Positions 58,905 to 64,000 of a stretch of DNA of 64,000 nucleotides are shown one piece after another (the first letter of the stretch is position 1; each line of letters opens with the position of its first letter). The position numbers and the translations under genes are program-made. Location: positions 7,178,001 to 7,242,000 of the forward strand of contig NC_135556.1 of NCBI RefSeq assembly GCF_964340395.1, written 5' to 3'. The DNA is from Glandiceps talaboti (taxonomy: Eukaryota; Hemichordata; Enteropneusta; Spengelidae). The notes under the pieces are model-generated. The model was not told where the DNA came from. It worked only from the letters and a program-made list of their open reading frames with translations, and did no database searches.

Positions 58905-60599
58905 GACAACAAAACTGTAACCCGACTGTAAAGTTTCAGCTGACATTTCTTTTTTTCATAAGTTAACATATTATATCCATGAGATGGATCACGTGATAAT
59001 GACGTTCCCTTGAATGTTTCCCTCCCTGCTTTGAAGTTGGAAATATTATCTTTGATTGCAACTGATGTGACTGCATTTAGTATCTGTGAATTGGACATTT
59101 CTAAGACCTTAAGCTATTGTCATCCGAGGCTGAACATAGTTATTGTACATGACTGTATTTGGTTTCTATGTTGTGATTATTTTATGTGGTTACTGATCAA
59201 TCAAACGTGATTAGATGTTTTAGAATTAGTTAGAAATGTGTGATAAAACTGTTTATATACAACTTTATTTAAAACTTTGATTTATCATAGTACCATTATT
59301 ATAGCAGTACAAACATTGATACTAGCTAATTTGTTAATGCTACAATGGTAAGACACATCTATTCCATCTTAAATCATTATAGATGTTCTATATAATGGTC
59401 TGACATTCCATGTACCACCCAAGCCACAATAATGAAACAATAATCAAACAGAAAAAGTTTAAATTGCAAGATGGGAATACCTTTTCGGTTTCATTGGTCG
59501 CTGCAATCTTTGTACGTGAAAAAAGGAAGACCTTAAATACATAAAGAGTATTGTTTGTGAGCACACTCCGCATACAAATGTGAGACGAAGACGGCGAGGT
59601 CTGATCTGATTGGACGTATCGGATGAACCATTACACATCTTGGATTCCAATGGGAATTCCTAACTTATGATGTTGACTACAACTCGAAGCATGTACATTT
59701 GTAATTTGCTTAAAACGTAGTTGTGGACTGACTGACTCTCTAGGTAACAAACTTTGGATGCAGTAAGGCTTTCACAGTACTGTTCTCACACATAACTTTA
59801 CTTTTCCAGTTGATTTTTTGTCAGTGTTTATGGGGCATATAAGACACAGTACGTTATTTATTCATGCAGAGGCAGGGCGATCCGAGTGTGTGTACACAGA
59901 CAAGTGGTGCGATGTGCATGAGTGTGTTGCTGTGTATAGCTCAAGGCGGAAGTAACTGTAAACGCAGTCGGGGCATTATCATCTACACGTACAATCAACA
60001 CACAAAGTTCACAAAAATGATATAGGTTAGTTGTAAAGTTTGGCATGACATGATTTTCTGGTTTTTCTTGAAGTTTATAGTCTGAAAGCCTAGACTACGA
60101 AGTTTGTAAACATTATTCTGGTTTATAGCTATACCCAGTACAGGGTGAGTGCATGATAGCATCAGAGTTGACTGCATTTAGTATCCGTGAATTGGAAAAT
60201 TTTAAGACCTTAAGCTATTGTCATCCGAGGCTGAACATATTGTACATGGCTGTATTTGGTTTTAGATGCTTTAGAATTAGTTAGAAATGTGTGATAAAAC
60301 TGTTTATATACAACTTTATTTACAACTTTGATTTATCATACTACCATTATAATAGCAGTACAAACATTGATACTGGCTAATTTGTTAATGCTACAGTGGT
60401 AAGACACATCTATTCCATCTTAGATCACTATAGATGTTCTATATAATGGTCTGACATTCCATGTACCACCCAAGCCACAATTATGAAACAATAATCAAAC
60501 AAAAAAAACCAAAAGTTTAAATTGTAAGATGGGAATACATTTCCGGTTTGATTGGTCGCTGCAATCTTTGTACGTGAAAAAAGGAAGACCTTTAAATAT
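58905..60599. other. 3' flank of the zinc-finger gene with a direct duplication
   Basis: Bases 59066-59582 and 60170-60640 are direct repeats (gactgcatttagtatc, gttatacaac-type AT run, cgctgcaatctttgtacgtg) separated by 590 unique bases. No canonical AATAAA was seen shortly after the stop at 58904. Minus-strand short frames inside both repeats are not convincing. Confidence 0.75.
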
Positions 60600-60754
60600 A
60601 TGAGTGTCGTTCGTAATGAGAACATTCCACATACAAATGTCATATTATTTGACAAATCTCATAAACAGATTTTTAAGCTCAGAAAATTGCGTGTTTATGT
60701 TGGATCGAATTCAGAAATTGTCAGTATTTTAGCAATACCGGATGTAGAAGAAAG
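60600..60754 (+). CDS. Possible first exon of an unknown gene
   Basis: Starts MSVVRNENIPHTNVILFDK and ends SILAIPDVEE, with a good donor gaaag|gtaaat in phase 2. The composition is protein-like. The start lies in the second copy of the 59066/60170 duplication; the first copy diverges after the equivalent ATG region and has no such frame. No second exon was found downstream. Confidence 0.3.
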
Positions 60755-60758
60755 GTAA

Positions 60759-61689
60759 ATATGCATACATGTGTAGGTGAAAATGTTTAGATATAGATTC
60801 GTGTTATTTATGTTATTACATGTATTATGCTAGATGTATTCCTGCACAACGATAAGGATTACGTCGTTTAGACTGAGATCTGCTCGATGCTTTCAATATA
60901 CTAAACTACATACTAGTAATCACACAAATAAACATTGCAAATTATGTATGATTTGCAAGTTCACTTTAAACGCTTAATAGTGTGAGGTCAAATCGCATCA
61001 AATTGAGTTGAACAACACATGATGATTTTTCTCGTGTCATTTAGTGGTTTTTTTCTCATGTCCTTTTCCAAATATTGCCTAGTTGTGTGAAACGCCGGTG
61101 TAATTTAGAAAATAATCAAAAGTTGTTGTATTTTCTCACATTTTGGATTTTTAGAACAAATAAGTGGTTATTCCATGTTTAGGTTCTTATTAGAATCAAA
61201 ATTGTGAACCTGTATTTATAACTGAAAATTACAGTTTAACAGAGTGGACTTTTTTATTGAACATTCAACAATTATCTAATTTTACCATCCATGGACAACA
61301 TATTTAAATCATGTGTAATTACACATATTGTTGCAAAAATTTGACGTCATATTACAAAGGATTGGAATGCAGGAAAAGTGAATATTTTAAACAAATCAGA
61401 TTATTGGTCGCAACTCTTGAATAAAATAAGATTGAATAAATTTCAGTTTCGTATAGTTTTATTTCTTCAATCTAAATAATACAACAGTATCTCATCTCTG
61501 AACATTGGCTAGAACAACCAGTCACCCCTAAATATTAGATACATATTTAAATAAATATAAATAGTAACAATGTTTATTGCCAGAAATTATAGGCTTACAA
61601 AATACTATAATCTTATCTAAAGATGTACAAATATATCAAAATTATTAAGTCAAATGAGCCATTAAATAGATAATGTAGAGAATTACAAA
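60759..61689. other. AT-rich sequence, no gene seen
   Basis: No frame over 60 codons on either strand and no recognised repeat. Confidence 0.6.
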
Positions 61690-61925
61690 CAGGTGAGGTA
61701 TTAATCTGACCCCCATTTGGTTCCCAGCGGATATGATTGGAATCAACAGATAAATGTATGCAACTCACTTCCTCTCCAACCTGTCACCACTGCTAGTAGA
61801 AAAATGGTCTTCCAGGTCAGGAATTTAAGAGAGCATGAGTGAATAGGTTCAAAAGGGCTGCCCCTGAGGCTGTCTAAGACCAGGGGAAGGTGTCAATAGA
61901 TTTGATGTCTTGATTGTCTACATGT
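61690..61925 (-). mobile_element. Fossil tyrosine-recombinase fragment (DIRS/Ngaro- or Crypton-like)
   Basis: On the minus strand the segment LTWKTIFLLAVVTGWRGSEL matches the box around the first catalytic arginine of tyrosine recombinases carried by eukaryotic mobile elements. Flanking words such as ASGAAL and PLGTKW fit the same region. Only about 230 bases remain, broken at several points, so it is an old, inactive piece. DIRS-like and Crypton-like origins cannot be told apart from this part. Confidence 0.55.
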
Positions 61926-63553
61926 TGGTATTGTGTTACTGATTTTCTGTAGGAGCCAAACAGATTTGGATCAAGATCTGTTCTTTATTGCTTTCTTTTA
62001 TTGTTATAGCCTTTTTTAAATTATGATAATGATGACTTGCACAAAATATATCCATGTAAATTTTGAAATAATGTTGATCTAGCAAAGTGTAATGAAATAG
62101 AACATTTGCTCTTTTTGCCTGGTAATAAAAAATGAAAAAAAAGTAGATACATGTACCTATATATTATGGTCACTGTGCATCATTTTAGTTAAGTATAGCA
62201 TAGTGGGGACTAGTGATGGTTAGAGTATTTACCATTGACATGGGAGAGGGTTATATAAAGTAAATCGTACCGAGTAAAACATACGGTTATGTTGTTATAA
62301 TTACAATAATAAAAATTGTGAAAAATCTGTAATACAGTATCATTAGTGGTCATACAGCTGTATGTCTAATTCCGCAGGCTATGACTCACTTGTTCTCATC
62401 ACGAGATGCAATAAATCAACTGTTTGTGAAAAGTGACGACATCTATTCATTACATCATCACCTTTAAATAGATCAGTCCGCTGCTTCAAAATACAAACTA
62501 AATTACCTTTGAATGATACAAATGCATATACAGATCAGTATAGTGAATGTAAACATTTTCTGTTGAAATGAAAATGACATTTGATTCTGACCTTGATTGG
62601 GACATTTTATATGCTTTGCATATTTTATTAATTATTTTTTGATAATTAGGCAATATGTCAAGAATGAGAGCTTCATATTTTGCATATGTATAGTTTCATA
62701 CAATAACATTTTCCAAATACGTCATATATGATATTAGCTATAGCTCAGAATTTTGCATTCCAACAATGTGTGGGAATAAAAATCTATGGTTTTGCCTTTT
62801 TGAAAGGTATTCAGTTTACAATCCAGTGCTAAGAAAATACAGATATGATATAAAAAATATTGTGATATGTAGGGTATGGAATAACTGCAAATGTTTTTTT
62901 TTTTATATGACCAACAACGCCCTGTATAAAATTTGTAGACGTCCATGGCATGGCGTCCTCGTTCAACATGAGCGTTTGTATACGGATGACTGGTCGACTC
63001 CCTGCACATATTTACTTCCAGCATTTTATCGTTAGTTCATAGACGGAATCTATGGTTAGTTACATTCTAAATCATAAAGTGTATATATTCTCACATGCCT
63101 CGATGTTGTGTACATGTACAGTGCAAGTTACTTGTTACCCCCTGTCGCTATGTGCCAAGGTCCGTAGACTGCGTCACGAATCAATCATCTCGCGAACCAA
63201 TTAGCTTCTTGCATGCAAACTAATGGGGAATTGCCCAGAGTAAGTCGTTTTTTGGGGCTTACCAACTCCATCTGATATTTTGAGGTAAGGATTGACATTT
63301 TACTCAGGTATTCATCATACCCGTCAATAATATCGCCTTAGTGCTACAATACGTTTAGAACCTTCCATTCCCAGTTTCTAACAGGTGATGACAATGGTAA
63401 CGAATACTTCATTGGAATGCGTCGATATCAGCAGGCGCTTCGAAACCATCGCGATCGCCTGAAAGCACAAAGGGTGTTCATGACCAGCGCGGTCGAATTC
63501 ATAGGGCCATTCATCACGTGACCCGAGGGAAACGACATATATATCTCTCTCTC

Positions 63554-63555
<2 letters not shown>
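61926..63555. other. AT-rich sequence with a fragment of the inverted-repeat element
   Basis: Bases 62640-62810 match the right end of the element at 7463-8565 (gctatagctcagaattttgc, aacaatgtgtg, atctatggttttg). Frames at 62734-63035 overlap on both strands, begin in this element fragment and are not called as genes. The rest has no recognised feature. Confidence 0.5.

Positions 63556-63642
<87 letters not shown>
63556..63642. repeat. (TA)n microsatellite
   Basis: About 43 TA units preceded by a short CT run. Confidence 0.97.
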
Positions 63643-63644
<2 letters not shown>

Positions 63645-64000
63645 GTATTCTGTAATATCTTATTTACCTATTATAACTTCATAAAATATCCAAAATTTGG
63701 AAAAGGGGGATTTCTAAAAGTTGGCAAAAATTAACTTCTTTGAACGGTAGGTGAAAAGTTTAACATAATATCTTCTTCAGGTTGAAGTTTGAAATTCTAT
63801 TATTTTAGGCCACATTTGCCATTCATCAAGTCAGAATAGTCTACGATATATCGTGAGGGTTAAACAAAAGTTTCTAGTCTGTTCTGTGCGTTTTTTTTTC
63901 TTTCTTTTATTAGGTATCACAGTGAGTTCTCGTTGGCATGTTATCTCCTTCACTGATGCATATATATTTCATCGCCTGGAACGGTTTCGGGCATTCGAAT
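63643..64000. other. Window end, no feature seen
   Basis: AT-rich sequence without a supported frame. Confidence 0.6.

Noticed and set aside
62734-63035. Overlapping frames on both strands near the right end
   Set aside because: They begin inside a fragment of the inverted-repeat element and have no recognisable features.

Overview
This is AT-rich animal genomic DNA: introns with GT/AG borders, long microsatellites, LINE reverse transcriptase remnants, DNA transposons and no bacterial gene density. LINE and transposon proteins of the kinds seen here, and secreted proteins with a DGECDDGG cysteine motif, are common in marine invertebrates, so a marine invertebrate is the best guess. The phylum cannot be fixed from the sequence.

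The first 52 kb is one locus present in three tandem, direct copies. Copy 1 runs from 1 (probably truncated by the window edge) to about 14304, copy 2 from 14305 to about 45796, and copy 3 from about 45797 to 51640, where similarity stops. The ancestral order is block a (near 1, 14305, 45797), block b (19660-23940 and 46570-51300; mostly missing from copy 1), block d (2632-11030, 23941-34900, start only at 51300-51640) and block e (11040-14300, 35440-45790). Size differences come from later insertions: a LINE at 5812-7140, DNA transposons at 27373-29853 and 42782-44884, a LINE fragment at 36905-37925, and others. Because the copies are paralogous, several insertions can be read against an empty site.

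Blocks d and e carry two families of small secreted proteins, all on the minus strand. Family 1 has a signal-peptide exon followed, in each tandem copy, by three cysteine-rich terminal exons (4998-5137, 8736-8887 and 9929-10083 in copy 1; 26382-26536, 32674-32828 and 33893-34047 in copy 2). All six share intron phase and each ends in its own stop. The intact signal exon (10634-10754) joins the nearest terminal exon to give a 91-residue protein with eight cysteines after the predicted signal. Family 2 is a two-exon gene at 13042-13715 (135 residues, signal peptide, six cysteines) with a truncated relative at 41337-41809. I do not recognise either family by name.

The last 12 kb is different. 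A decayed LINE fragment (52243-52512) runs directly into a 2.55-kb minisatellite (52505-55058) whose 25-base unit appears to derive from LINE coding sequence. At 56637-58904 is the best-supported gene: three exons, 400 residues, an N-terminal treble-clef-like zinc finger and a central coiled coil. Downstream lie a direct duplication of its 3' flank (59066-59582 and 60170-60650), a possible first exon of another gene (60600-60754), a fossil tyrosine-recombinase fragment (61690-61925) and unassigned AT-rich sequence.
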